From CAYQJL01 sp964573295 (GTDB taxonomy: Bacteria > Eisenbacteria > RBG-16-71-46 > CAIMUX01 > WJJG01): a DNA stretch of 64,000 nucleotides. A program made the translations under genes and the position numbers. Under the pieces are notes generated by a model, which worked only from the letters and a program-made list of their open reading frames with translations, ran no database searches and was not told the origin of the DNA. Shown here one piece after another: positions 33,731 to 43,500 of this stretch (the stretch's first letter is position 1; every line of letters starts with the position of its first letter). The DNA lies in NCBI GenBank assembly GCA_964573295.1, contig CAZNJE010000012.1:45915-109914 (forward strand), given 5' to 3'.

Positions 33731-35257
33731 ATGCTGGAGCGGTTTCGTCGTTTCGTGCGGGGGCTATCCACCAACTGGGCTGGAACGCTTGGCGTGGTGC
33801 TGACGACGAGCGCCTTCCTGCTCTTCCTGTTCATGGAAGCCATGCGCTTGCTGGGCCTCATCACGAACGCCTATGTGGGCCTGATCAGCTACCTCGTGCT
33901 GCCCATGCTGTTCGTGGTGGGACTGATTCTGATCCCGATCGGCTGGCGCCGGTTCCGCAAAGCGGCGGGCAAGCCGACCGACGAGCTGCTGCGCGAGCGG
34001 TTCAGCGAAGACCTGGTGCAGCCCAAGTCGTTGCTGGGCTCTCGGCTGACCGGCCTGATCGCGCTTCTGACTCTGGTCAACCTCTTCTTCCTGGGGATCG
34101 GCGGTGCCCGGATGCTGCACTTCATGGACGAGCCGGTCTTCTGCGGCACGGCCTGCCATTCGGTGATGCACCCGGAGTGGGAGACCTACCAGCACTCGGC
34201 CCATGCGCACGTCAAGTGCGTGGAATGCCACGTCGGCGAGGGCACCGATGCCTTGATCGATGCGAAGCTCAATGGGCTCTGGCAGATGGTGAGCGTGACC
34301 TTCAACCTCTACGAGCGGCCAATCCCCACGCCGGTCGACAACCTGCGCCCGGCCCGGGAGACGTGTGAGAAATGCCACTGGCCCGAGAAGTTCTACGGTG
34401 AGCGTGTCGAGGTCTTGCCGCGCCACGAGCTGGACGAAGAGACGACCCAGCTCTATTCCACGCTGGTGCTCAAGGTGGGATCGGGAACGGGCCAACAGGA
34501 GGAGACGATCCACTGGCACATCGCCTCCCACAACGAGGTGCGCTTCGTCTCGGTGGACGACGAACGTGAACAGATGCGCTACGTCGAGGTGCGGCAACCC
34601 AGCGGCGAGTTCTGGCGCTATGAGAACCAGACGATCACGACCGAGCCCAAAGCCGGCGAAGAGGTGCGCGTGCTCGACTGCGTGGACTGCCACAACCGGG
34701 CCACCCATGTGTACGAAGATCCCGAGCGGGCGATCGACGAACGTCTGGCCAGCGGCGAGCTGAGCCGCGAGCTACCCTGGATCAAGGCCCGCGCTCTCGA
34801 GGCCCTGACCGACCACTACCCCAGTACCGCCGCCGCAATGACCGGCATCCGCGACGGCATCAGCGCCTTCTACGCACGTCACTACCGGCGCGCGACCCTG
34901 AGCCACCAGGAAGCGATCGAGTCGGCGGTCGGCGTCTTGCAGTCGACCTATCGGCGCAACATCCATCCCCGAATGAACGTCTTCTGGGGTCCCTATCCGG
35001 ATCACAGCGGTCACGATGAGGGGGGTGGGTGTTTCCGCTGTCACAGCGGCGACCTGGTGGATGCATACGGCAACTCGATCGAGCACGATTGCACGCTTTG
35101 CCATTCCATCCTGGCCTTCGAGAGCCAGGAGCCGTTCGCCTTCCTGAGGGGGGCGGATCCTCAGGCCCGGGAGCGGCGGATGCAGGAGTATTTGCGCCGG
35201 GAGTTCTTGACCGGCCGCAACGATGGGGGGCCGACGGACAAGCTCATCCGCGACTGA
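33731..35257 (+). CDS. NapC/NirT-type membrane multiheme cytochrome c
   Basis: Protein of 508 residues with three hydrophobic segments (about 18-38, 48-70 and 106-128), then a heme domain. The first motif is CGTACH (Cys138-Cys142, a CX3CH spacing), followed by five CXXCH motifs (CVECH, CEKCH, CVDCH, CFRCH, CTLCH). The text after the first heme (HPEWETYQHSAHAHVKCVECH) is typical NapC/NrfH. It likely exchanges electrons between the quinone pool and the octaheme cytochrome encoded just upstream, like CycX with HaoA. The extra C-terminal hemes make it larger than simple NapC proteins. Confidence 0.83.
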   Translation: MLERFRRFVRGLSTNWAGTLGVVLTTSAFLLFLFMEAMRLLGLITNAYVGLISYLVLPMLFVVGLILIPIGWRRFRKAAGKPTDELLRERFSEDLVQPKSLLGSRLTGLIALLTLVNLFFLGIGGARMLHFMDEPVFCGTACHSVMHPEWETYQHSAHAHVKCVECHVGEGTDALIDAKLNGLWQMVSVTFNLYERPIPTPVDNLRPARETCEKCHWPEKFYGERVEVLPRHELDEETTQLYSTLVLKVGSGTGQQEETIHWHIASHNEVRFVSVDDEREQMRYVEVRQPSGEFWRYENQTITTEPKAGEEVRVLDCVDCHNRATHVYEDPERAIDERLASGELSRELPWIKARALEALTDHYPSTAAAMTGIRDGISAFYARHYRRATLSHQEAIESAVGVLQSTYRRNIHPRMNVFWGPYPDHSGHDEGGGCFRCHSGDLVDAYGNSIEHDCTLCHSILAFESQEPFAFLRGADPQARERRMQEYLRREFLTGRNDGGPTDKLIRD

Positions 35258-35411
35258 GGCGGGCCGCAATCCGGCCGATTCGCTGTGTCCGGCTTCCCGG
35301 TCTGCGGCGCTCGGCGTCCCCGCGACTGGCTTCCGGTCGCTCAGCTCCAGGCACCGCGCCGCTCGGGATGGTGGTGCCCGGCGGTCTGGCAGTCATCCGC
35401 CGGGCATCGGT

Positions 35412-36983
35412 CTAAAGGCCCGCCGCCGCCAGCGCGGCCTCGATGGCGCCCGCGAGATGCTCGCCGCGCACCTTCTCGCTCCAGGCGATGAGCTCCCCAT
35501 CCGCGCCCAGCAGGAACGGCGCGGGGATGCTTCCAATGCAGAAGCGTCTGGCCAGCATCGAGTCCCACCCATCGCCGTCGTAGATGTGCCGCCAGCTGAG
35601 GCCGGCCTCGTCGATCCACGCCTGGTAGGCCTCCGAGGACAGACGGTCGGCGAAGTCGAGCGAGATCGACAACACCTCGAAACCGCGGTCGTGATAGGTC
35701 TCGTAGGCCGCGACCAGGTTGGGCAGCTCGTCCCGGCAGGGTGAGCACCAGGTGGCCCAGAAGTCGATCAACACGACCTTGCCGTGGTACTGCTCCAGCG
35801 ATACGGGGCGGCCTTCCAGATCCACCGCTTCGATCTCCAGCGGCCACAGATAGGCGGTGGCATCGTGACCGAACCGTGTCGAGAGGATGCGGCGCACCTT
35901 CGCATCGGTGGGGTAGGCCGCCACGATGTCCTGAATGGTCTTGCGGTAGGAGGCGGTGTCGGCTTGACCGAGCTCGAGCTCATGCACGGCCCGCAGGAGC
36001 TGAGCGCCCCCGGCGTAGAGCGACTCGGAGTCCACCTGAGACAGATACCGGTCTGCCCGGGCCACCGCCTGTGCGAAGCGCGGGTCGTCGGGGGCGTGTT
36101 GCAGGGAGAGGGCGATGCCGGTCCAGTAGCGGACCTCGTCGGCATGATCCCCCTCGGCGCCGGTGGCCAGGTAGCGATCGGCCTCCTGGACGATCACCTC
36201 GGCCAGGCTGCCCCACCCGCGTTCATGGACCGAACCGAGATCGAAGACCCGCTGGCAACGAACGTAGCCGGGATCATAGGTGGGGTCCTCACGCCTGAGC
36301 CGGTGTTCAGCGGCCAGATACTGCGCCGTGAAGGCCATCTGCTCCCGCATACGCTGCGTCCAGGTCCAGAAGCGGCCGTTCATGCGCAGGACCCGCATTT
36401 GGTCGCGATTCCATTCAGAGAGCTCGGCCACCGACCCCAGCGAGTCGAGACGGGCCGAGGCCACGGCCGAACCCATCGTTGCCGGATCCGGCAGGCCCGC
36501 GGCCACCAGCTGTTCCCCGGCATCCCGGTTCCTCCGAACGCGGGCGATGACGTCTTCGAATGCCTCCAGCGCGCGAACCGACTCGAGATCGCTGTCGCCG
36601 AGGAGCCGGTCGGGCTCGTCGTAGCCGGAAGCGGCGAGTGTTTGCAGATAGGGCAGTGCCTCTTCCGGCTGTCCTTTTCGGGAGTAGGCGCAGGCGAGAT
36701 GGTATTGACCGCTGTGTCCGTTGGGAATCGTGGCGGTGACCGCCTCGAATGCCTCGGTCGCGCCGGCGAGATCATCGTTGGCCAAGAGCTCGTAGCCCTC
36801 GCGGATCTTCTCTGTGGCGGTGGTGAGATCGGCCTCGGCGTAGAGCACCGCCTCCGGGGGGGCGACCTCCTCCTCGGGGGCGCACGAGAGCAACAGGGCT
36901 GCGAACGCTCCTGCGAGCGCTCCGGCGAGAACCGGGATCACGGTGCGAAGACGGTGAGATCGGGGGGCATGGATCATGTCCAT
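35412..36983 (-). CDS. Lipoprotein with TPR-like region and TlpA-type thioredoxin domain
   Basis: Protein of 523 residues. A signal with a lipobox-like end (GAFAALLLSC, then APEEE) anchors it to a membrane. A TPR-like repeat region (EAFEAVTATIPNGHSGQYHLACAYSRKG and others) spans roughly residues 50-150. The C-terminal ~150 residues are a thioredoxin domain of the TlpA/ResA type with active site WCSPC in VVLIDFWATWCSPCRDELP and the cis-Pro segment GSIPAPFLLG. It may act in periplasmic disulfide or heme-protein maturation. It lies 11 bases after the DUF502 gene in the same direction. Confidence 0.85.
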   Translation of the reverse strand: MDMIHAPRSHRLRTVIPVLAGALAGAFAALLLSCAPEEEVAPPEAVLYAEADLTTATEKIREGYELLANDDLAGATEAFEAVTATIPNGHSGQYHLACAYSRKGQPEEALPYLQTLAASGYDEPDRLLGDSDLESVRALEAFEDVIARVRRNRDAGEQLVAAGLPDPATMGSAVASARLDSLGSVAELSEWNRDQMRVLRMNGRFWTWTQRMREQMAFTAQYLAAEHRLRREDPTYDPGYVRCQRVFDLGSVHERGWGSLAEVIVQEADRYLATGAEGDHADEVRYWTGIALSLQHAPDDPRFAQAVARADRYLSQVDSESLYAGGAQLLRAVHELELGQADTASYRKTIQDIVAAYPTDAKVRRILSTRFGHDATAYLWPLEIEAVDLEGRPVSLEQYHGKVVLIDFWATWCSPCRDELPNLVAAYETYHDRGFEVLSISLDFADRLSSEAYQAWIDEAGLSWRHIYDGDGWDSMLARRFCIGSIPAPFLLGADGELIAWSEKVRGEHLAGAIEAALAAAGL

Positions 36984-36994
36984 TGTCCTTTCTT

Positions 36995-37663
36995 TCAGTG
37001 ATTCGGTCCGGGTTCGTCGGAGGCGCCTTGATAGGGTGGGTCGGGGTGGCACCCATCGGGATATCTGCGGTGGTAGGCTTCGATCAGGGGGCTCGAGCCG
37101 GCCCCGGCCGAGATGATCGAGCGCATGACCCGTTCGAGGGGGATGTCGATCGGGAAGACCGCATCGGGAGGCAGGTGGTAGATGAAGCCCGATGTGGGAT
37201 TGGGGCCGGTGGGCACGAACACGGTGTGGGTGCCGTCGGGGTGCGAGTCGGTGATGAAGGCCGAGACCAGCGTGTCGTTACCAAAGGGACGGGCCAGGAC
37301 GGCTGTCGAGAAAGGCGGACGTTCCTTGCCCAGCAGCTGGACGATCGTATCCTTGACCAGGGAGTAGCCGGGCGCGATCTTCAGAACCCGCCGTTCGAGG
37401 ATGCCGTAGAGGAGGCCGCCCACCTGCGTGCGCACCGCCAGCCCGATCAAGAAACAGACCAGGAGGATCAGGGCCAGCACGATCAGGTGGGCCAGCAAGG
37501 CGTACCGGTTGTATTCGGGACCCAGCAGCGGCGTGAGCGGCTCGATCGTGCTGCCGATCACCCGCACGATCCACCGGCCGACGAAGAAGAGGATCGCCAG
37601 CGGCAAGGTCACCACCAACCCACCCAGGAGGGTCGTCTGAACGAACAGGCGAAACTTCCTCAT
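36995..37663 (-). CDS. DUF502 family membrane protein
   Basis: Protein of 222 residues with two membrane helices near the N-terminus (GLVVTLPLAILFFVGRW and HLIVLALILLVCFLIGLAV) and the DUF502 signature text PGYSLVKDTIVQLLGKERPPF, FVPTGPNPTSGFIYHLP and IPLERVMRSIISAG. The family is widespread and its role is not settled. ATG 37663 with GGAGG is preferred over a start five codons upstream. It is co-directional with the thioredoxin lipoprotein. Confidence 0.85.
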   Translation of the reverse strand: MRKFRLFVQTTLLGGLVVTLPLAILFFVGRWIVRVIGSTIEPLTPLLGPEYNRYALLAHLIVLALILLVCFLIGLAVRTQVGGLLYGILERRVLKIAPGYSLVKDTIVQLLGKERPPFSTAVLARPFGNDTLVSAFITDSHPDGTHTVFVPTGPNPTSGFIYHLPPDAVFPIDIPLERVMRSIISAGAGSSPLIEAYHRRYPDGCHPDPPYQGASDEPGPNH

Positions 37664-37734
37664 GCCTACCTCCATCACCCCCGTGCTCGCGGCACGGGCG
37701 GAGTGTAGGGATGGTATCGAGCGCTGGCAAGCAC

Positions 37735-37812
37735 TCGGCTCGGGCAGGCGTCCGGGCAGGCGTTCGGGCAGGTGCTCGGGACAGATGCTCGGGGCAGATG
37801 CTCGGGCATGCG
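37735..37812. repeat. Tandem repeat in the DUF502-amidotransferase gap
   Basis: About seven imperfect units of roughly 11 bp around CTCGGGCAGGCG and CTCGGGGCAGAT run through the gap between two minus-strand genes. Confidence 0.75.
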
Positions 37813-37881
37813 TCCGGCTGTCTCGCGGGGGGCGAGCTCATCGGAAGCGGACCCGGCCGCCGTGGGCCGGCCTTCGCCCCC

Positions 37882-40434
37882 TCAGCGCAGACGGATGATG
37901 CGACGGACGTCCTCGTAGCGATCCGGCTGGCTTCTCAGGCGGTAGAAGTACAGACCGCTCGGTACCGGCCGTCCAGCGCGGTCGGTGCCGTCCCACACGA
38001 CCCGGTGCCGGCCGGGATCCACGTCGCCTTCGACCAGGTGGCGCACGAGCCTGCCTTGCAGATCCAGGATGCTCAAGGTCACCGGGCCGGGACGCGAAAC
38101 CTCGAAGATCAACGTGGTCTCGTGCCTGAACGGGCTGGGCCCGCCAACGCGCAGCGAGGGTGTGACCGGTAACGGATCGGCTGGGCCGCTGCTGGTGAGC
38201 TCGGTGTAGCTGAAGACCTCGACGTCGTCGATGTACCACCCTTCCGCGTCACTCATCAGACCGGTCGTGCCGTCGCTGCCGAAGCGAAACCGGAAGCGGA
38301 CCGTGCCGCTGTGGCCTTCGATGCGGCAGACTGCCTGGCGCCAGCCGTAGTATCCGGCGAAAACGGGCGTCTCTTGGGGGAAGGGGCCCGGCGGCGTCGT
38401 GGCGCCGATCAGGAAGTCGTATCCGGTGAGCGGATAGACCTGTTGCCATGGTGCCCCGTTGATCGAGGCCTCCACGAGCCCCCCGTCGCTGGCGTAGCCG
38501 GGACTGCTCATCGAGAGGTGGGCGCGGACGTGATGCCAGAAACGCAACTCGCAGACATCCCCGAGCGCGATCTCCGGGGTGACGAGCACGGCGTCGAGCA
38601 TCTCCGGGTAGGTCACTCCCGAGTCGGGGGAACCGCACTTGAAGCTGAAGAGGCCTTCGGGCGTGTGATTGCGCGCATCGCTCAGATGCCAGGCATCCCC
38701 GTAACCGCCCTGGACGGGTTCGTGCGTCCAGTTCGCGTCCCCGTTCTCGAGGTGGTCGATGAAGCCACCGACCGGCAGATCCAATCCGAACGTGGCGGCG
38801 TACTGCCAATCCGCCTCCAGCGATATCTCGAACGCGATTCTGGTTGGAGTCGGACAATCCGGGCCGACCGTGATCTGGAATGCCGGCGAAAGCTGCCCGG
38901 TTTCACGCATGAATAATGTGTCGATGCCGGCCGTGGGCTGATCGATCTGCACGTGGGGGGATTCGGTGCTCAGATGGGCGATGACGCCGGTGGCGTCGGC
39001 GTTGCCCTCATTCGCCACCCAGAGCCACACCTGTGCCGACTCGCCCGGCTCCAAGATGTCGTCACCGCCGTCGTCGACCAGGTGATTGGCGTATTCGATC
39101 TTGGGGCCCTCGGCCCGCTCACTCAGCTCACGCGTCCAGGTGATCGTCTCGCCGGCTGGATTCTGGGCCTCGATCTCGAGCGTGAAGTCCCACATGTGGA
39201 AGGGCCATTCCTTCGGGAGCACGTCGAAGACGAACGCCGCATCCGGAAGGCCCGTCCCACCGGGCGGCAGATCGGGGTAGGTGGCCGCTGCGCTCACGAT
39301 CTCGATCAGCGTATCGGCCGTGGCCAGGGTGGCCGTTACCTGCGTGGCGGCCTGATTGCCTTCGTTGATGAGCAACGGAAGGTACTCGATCCGCTCGCCC
39401 AGCTCGATCTTGTGGTTTCCATTACCCTGACTCGGCGGATTCAGGTCATCGTCGTACACCACCTTCTTGACGATCGGCCAGGGACTGTCGGGCGGATAGA
39501 GCGAGACGATCTCGGGGGCGCCGGTGGCCGTGAAGATCCCCATGCTCTTCGGGGGCAGGCTGAGCCAGCCGGTCGTGTCGCTCCCGACCGGTTCACTGGC
39601 CACGATCCAGCTCTCCGCCACCTTTCGGTAGCGCACCCGGTAGCGGTCGTGATCGCCGGGATCGAAGCGAACGGCGAAGAGCGTGTCGGGGGAGGCCAGC
39701 AGGCAATTGGCGGCCGTGCCCAGGGCGCCCCGATCGTAGAGGCGCAGCAGGGCCTGCGCGAGCGCATTCTCGATCGATCCGGACTGCTCGGTCACCTTGC
39801 GCACATAGAGGAAGTAGAGCTCGCTGTCGATGTAGGGATTCTTGAAATCCGGGGGATGTTTGTCGAGGTAGGCGGGATCATCCTCCAACAGCAGATCGAG
39901 GACATCGTCGCTGTGCAAGGTGCCGTTGTGGGCGAAAAGCAAATCCTCGCGCTGGAAGGGATGGGGATCGGGAACGGTGGCGTGCCCCGACGACGCCGCC
40001 CGGATGTGTACGACCGCGCGCGTGGGCTCGAGCGCGAACATCTGGCTCACCGCCTGGTCGTAGCGATCATCCCATTCGTGATCGGCCGGCGGCCCGCCGC
40101 GCAGGATGAGCGGTTGCTGCAAGCCGGCCGCGGTCAAGGCCGGCGACTCGAAGCCGACCGCCCAGCCGTTGGGATTCGAGGCGGCGAGGGTCTTGAGAGA
40201 GTAGGTGCCGGTGACGAGCTGATCGATCAGCAGCGAGTCGAGCGCTCCGCTGCCCACCAGCCCCCAGAAGCGGCAGGCGTGGTCGGGAGGCAGGGCCGAG
40301 TCCGGTTCGGGCGAGTCCGAGAACGGTGAGTCCGAGAACGGCGAGCCCAAGAACACGACAGCAACCAGAATCGGCACCGCGAGCAGCAGAGCCAGGCGAA
40401 GGCGTCCGCGTCGGTCCTGCTTGGAAGTGCGCAC
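37882..40434 (-). CDS. Exported class II glutamine amidotransferase-like protein with FlgD-like C-terminal domain
   Basis: Protein of 850 residues from a GTG start (AAGGGGAG upstream). A hydrophobic segment (LALLLAVPILVAVVFLG) and a short repeat (SPFSDSPFSDS) precede a class II amidotransferase domain beginning CRFWGLVG at Cys54. The oxyanion and substrate motifs are present as HIRAASSG, HPFQREDLLFAHNGTL and DSELYF. In this family the Cys must be the free N-terminus, so processing after DHA would be needed. The second half holds CARDB-like and carbohydrate-binding-like beta domains and ends in a FlgD-like Ig domain (LSILDLQGRLVRHL, WDGTDRAGR, GLYFYRL). It lies 68 bases after a C25 gene that shares this second half. 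The substrate is unknown. Confidence 0.8.
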   Translation of the reverse strand: MRTSKQDRRGRLRLALLLAVPILVAVVFLGSPFSDSPFSDSPEPDSALPPDHACRFWGLVGSGALDSLLIDQLVTGTYSLKTLAASNPNGWAVGFESPALTAAGLQQPLILRGGPPADHEWDDRYDQAVSQMFALEPTRAVVHIRAASSGHATVPDPHPFQREDLLFAHNGTLHSDDVLDLLLEDDPAYLDKHPPDFKNPYIDSELYFLYVRKVTEQSGSIENALAQALLRLYDRGALGTAANCLLASPDTLFAVRFDPGDHDRYRVRYRKVAESWIVASEPVGSDTTGWLSLPPKSMGIFTATGAPEIVSLYPPDSPWPIVKKVVYDDDLNPPSQGNGNHKIELGERIEYLPLLINEGNQAATQVTATLATADTLIEIVSAAATYPDLPPGGTGLPDAAFVFDVLPKEWPFHMWDFTLEIEAQNPAGETITWTRELSERAEGPKIEYANHLVDDGGDDILEPGESAQVWLWVANEGNADATGVIAHLSTESPHVQIDQPTAGIDTLFMRETGQLSPAFQITVGPDCPTPTRIAFEISLEADWQYAATFGLDLPVGGFIDHLENGDANWTHEPVQGGYGDAWHLSDARNHTPEGLFSFKCGSPDSGVTYPEMLDAVLVTPEIALGDVCELRFWHHVRAHLSMSSPGYASDGGLVEASINGAPWQQVYPLTGYDFLIGATTPPGPFPQETPVFAGYYGWRQAVCRIEGHSGTVRFRFRFGSDGTTGLMSDAEGWYIDDVEVFSYTELTSSGPADPLPVTPSLRVGGPSPFRHETTLIFEVSRPGPVTLSILDLQGRLVRHLVEGDVDPGRHRVVWDGTDRAGRPVPSGLYFYRLRSQPDRYEDVRRIIRLR

Positions 40435-40502
40435 GATCGGTCTCCCCTTCGTTGGCTGCGGTGGTCCCGGCTATTCTCTCCGGCTCCCGTGCGATGGGGC
40501 TG

Positions 40503-43500
40503 CTATCGGAGCAGCGTCATCTTGCGTACCTGGGCGGTCCCGGCGGCATCGAGCCGGTAGAAGTAGATTCCCGTTGCCACCGGCTGGCCGGCATCGTTGC
40601 GGCCGTTCCACTCCAAGTGGTGCTGTCCCGCGGCCAGATGGCCCTCGAGAAGGGTTTTGACCACGCGGCCGGTCGCATCGAGGATGGCCACGCGCGCCTC
40701 GGCGGCTTCGGGCATGTGCAACGAGAGGCGGGTCGTGGCCGGGAACGGGTTCGGCCGGTTGGCGCCCAGCGCCGGGCGCAGCGCGAGCGGCGCCTCGATC
40801 TCGATGCCTGAGGTCTCGCCCCACGACCGCAGGTGCACGTCGTCGATGAACCAACCCTCCTGGCTCACGGCGCCGTCGCTACCGAACCGGAATCGGAGCT
40901 GGATGGTCCCGGGTTCGGTCGTCATCGTGCAGGTGACGAGTTCCCAGTCGTGCGTACCGGAGAAGATGGGCGTCTCGGCCGCGAACGGTCCCGGCGTGCC
41001 GCCTTCGCGCACCAGATGGGAGTAGCCCTGATCGGGCGTGATTTGCTCCCAGGCGCCGCCATCGACAGAGATCTCGATCAACCCGCCGTCGTAGGCGTAC
41101 TGGGGATAGCTACTGCTCGTCTCGGCATCCATCCAGTGCCAGAAGGTCAGCACGCTGTTCTCGGCTACCTCGATCACCGGGGTGACCAAGGCGCCGTCGG
41201 CCAGGTTGGCGTGGTCGCCGCTGCCGGTGTCGCCGAACTTCCAGCTGTGCGCCCCGCCGGCGGTGTGATTGCGCTGGCTGGACCGATGCCACTGATCCTC
41301 GAACGTAGGGGTCACGACCTCGTGCGCCCAGCCGCCCTCGCCCGCCTCCATGTCGTCGCGGAAACCGCCCACACCGACGTCCAGCGGCAACAGCGCTTCG
41401 TAGGTCCAATCGCCCTCGAGCTGCAGCGAACAGGAGATCAATCCGGGCGACTCGGCGCCGGCGTCGAGCGCAACCTCGAACGGCGGCGCCAGCACCGCCT
41501 CGGCGCCGACCTCGATCAAGGGCGCCGAGGCGCTTCCTTGCAGGATCGTCAGGTGGGGGTGCGCGGCCAGCAGCGTCGCGGTGACCGCTTCGGCCGGGCA
41601 GTGCCCACCGTTAGACAGCCGGACGGTCAAGAGCGCGCTCTCGCCAGGGTCCAGCAGGCCGTCGCCGTCACCGGTGGCGCTGTCGTCGACGGTCAGATCG
41701 ACCAAATCGACCAGCGGCGCGTTCATGACGTAGACGGCGGTGCCGTCCCATTCGTGTTCGGCATCGTCCTGGATCGTGATCACGAAGGTGACCGTCTCCT
41801 GATCCGGGCAGTCACCGTGGACCAGGAAACGGAAGCCCTGGCCGGGATCGGGCATCTGGATCTCGCCCGGGTCCAGGCTGCCGTAGGTGACGGTCGGCTC
41901 CGTGCAGGTCACGTGCTCGTTCTCACTCGAAATCGTACCCATGACACCGGTGATCGGTTCGGACCAGACGTTTTGCAGGGAGACGCGCAGCTCGATGTCC
42001 TCGCCGATATCGGCGTCGCCGTCGCCGTTGCCGCCGGTGAGGTCGTCGATCTCATGGTCGTAGACGATGACGTAGGGCCCTTCGGGGACGATGGGAACCT
42101 CGAATTCGGTGACCAGCAGGTTCGCGTCGGAGACGATGAGGTGCAGCGTCCCGGGCTGGCCCGGATCGAGGGGCAGGGTGACCTCCCCGGATGCGCCGGT
42201 GATGCCGTAGGCGTAGGTGGAGCCGATCTGGTCCCAAGCGCAAACCCGCGCGCCCGCGACCGGCTCGCCGGCGGCCTCGACGGTGACCGTGTACTCGCTG
42301 TTGCCCAGGACGAAGACGCCGGCGTGGCTCACGAGGGGCTCTTGCGGAGCGGCCGTCCAGACCGGCATGGCCGGATCGCCGAACGCGGTGATCTCGTAGT
42401 GGACCCAGCGGTTGGCCTCGTAGTCGATGTAGCCGACGTTGTCGGCGCGCGAGTCACCGTTGGCCGCGCCGAGGCGATGGATGCCCTCACCGAAGAGCGC
42501 GTCCACGTACTGCCGGTGGTAATACTGGGAGGACCCGTTGGTCGTGTAGTGGATGCCGAAGCCGTAGCGCGTGTTGCCGACCCAGGCGACGTAGCCGGTC
42601 GGGGAGAGGATGAACTGCTCGAGGATCGCATCGGAGGTGTCGAAGGACCCGGCGTCGCACCCCTGCGAGTAACCGACGTTGTGGATGTGGTCGACGCCAT
42701 TGGCCGTGAACGATGAGATATCGCTCGTGTAGACCTTCGCGTTGTAGCTCGAGCTCGAGTGTCCCAGGTGGTGCATCTGGTGGGTGCCCGAGTTCATCCG
42801 GTTGATGTAGTCCGAGCCGTTCCAGTTTCCGGACATCTCGTAGTAGGTGTAGGTGTCCCAGGTGAGCGGGACGCCCGCGGTGGTGTAGCCCCAGGAGTCG
42901 GATCCCAGGCGGATCTCCTCCATGTACATCTCACCCCAGGTGTCGGTCCACAGGTACTCGCCGAAGAAGGCGGCCGTCTCCACATCACCGAGCACCGGCT
43001 GGCGCTCGTAGGCCAGCAGCTTGTCGATGAAGTTCTGCGCTTCGGTCGAGTTGTCGGCGCACACGCGCCCGGTATAGATGTCGGGCACGAGGTCTTCTTC
43101 GCCGGGCTCGCCCCAGCGATCGTCCTGGTCGTCGTTCCAGGTTGCGTCGAGGCCCTCATAGTAGAGATCGCAGCACAGATTGTTCGTCTCCATCGGATTG
43201 CCTTCGTCGATGATGTAGACGTAACAATCGCGGTCGGGGATCACATCGATATCCCCGGCCAGCAAGACGTACTCGATCCCCCATCCCTGGTAGGCATCGA
43301 GGATGAAGTTGCGGATCTGCTCCTGGGCATCGACGCCCGTGTAGTTCGCATAGATCTCGGTGGTCGTCACGATCGTGGCCGGCAAGCCGCGCGCCGTACG
43401 ATCGGCCGCCAACGGTTCATAGACCGGCGCCAGGGACTCGCTCGTGATGACGACATAGAGATAGTGGTCGGCCGGATCGACGATCGAGCGCACCGGCGGC

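Noticed and set aside
38953..40329. Long plus-strand frames opposite the amidotransferase and C25 genes (also 40833-42716 and 48907-51318)
   Set aside because: They are antisense shadows: no signal, motif or ribosome binding site, while the minus strand encodes full-length recognisable proteins.
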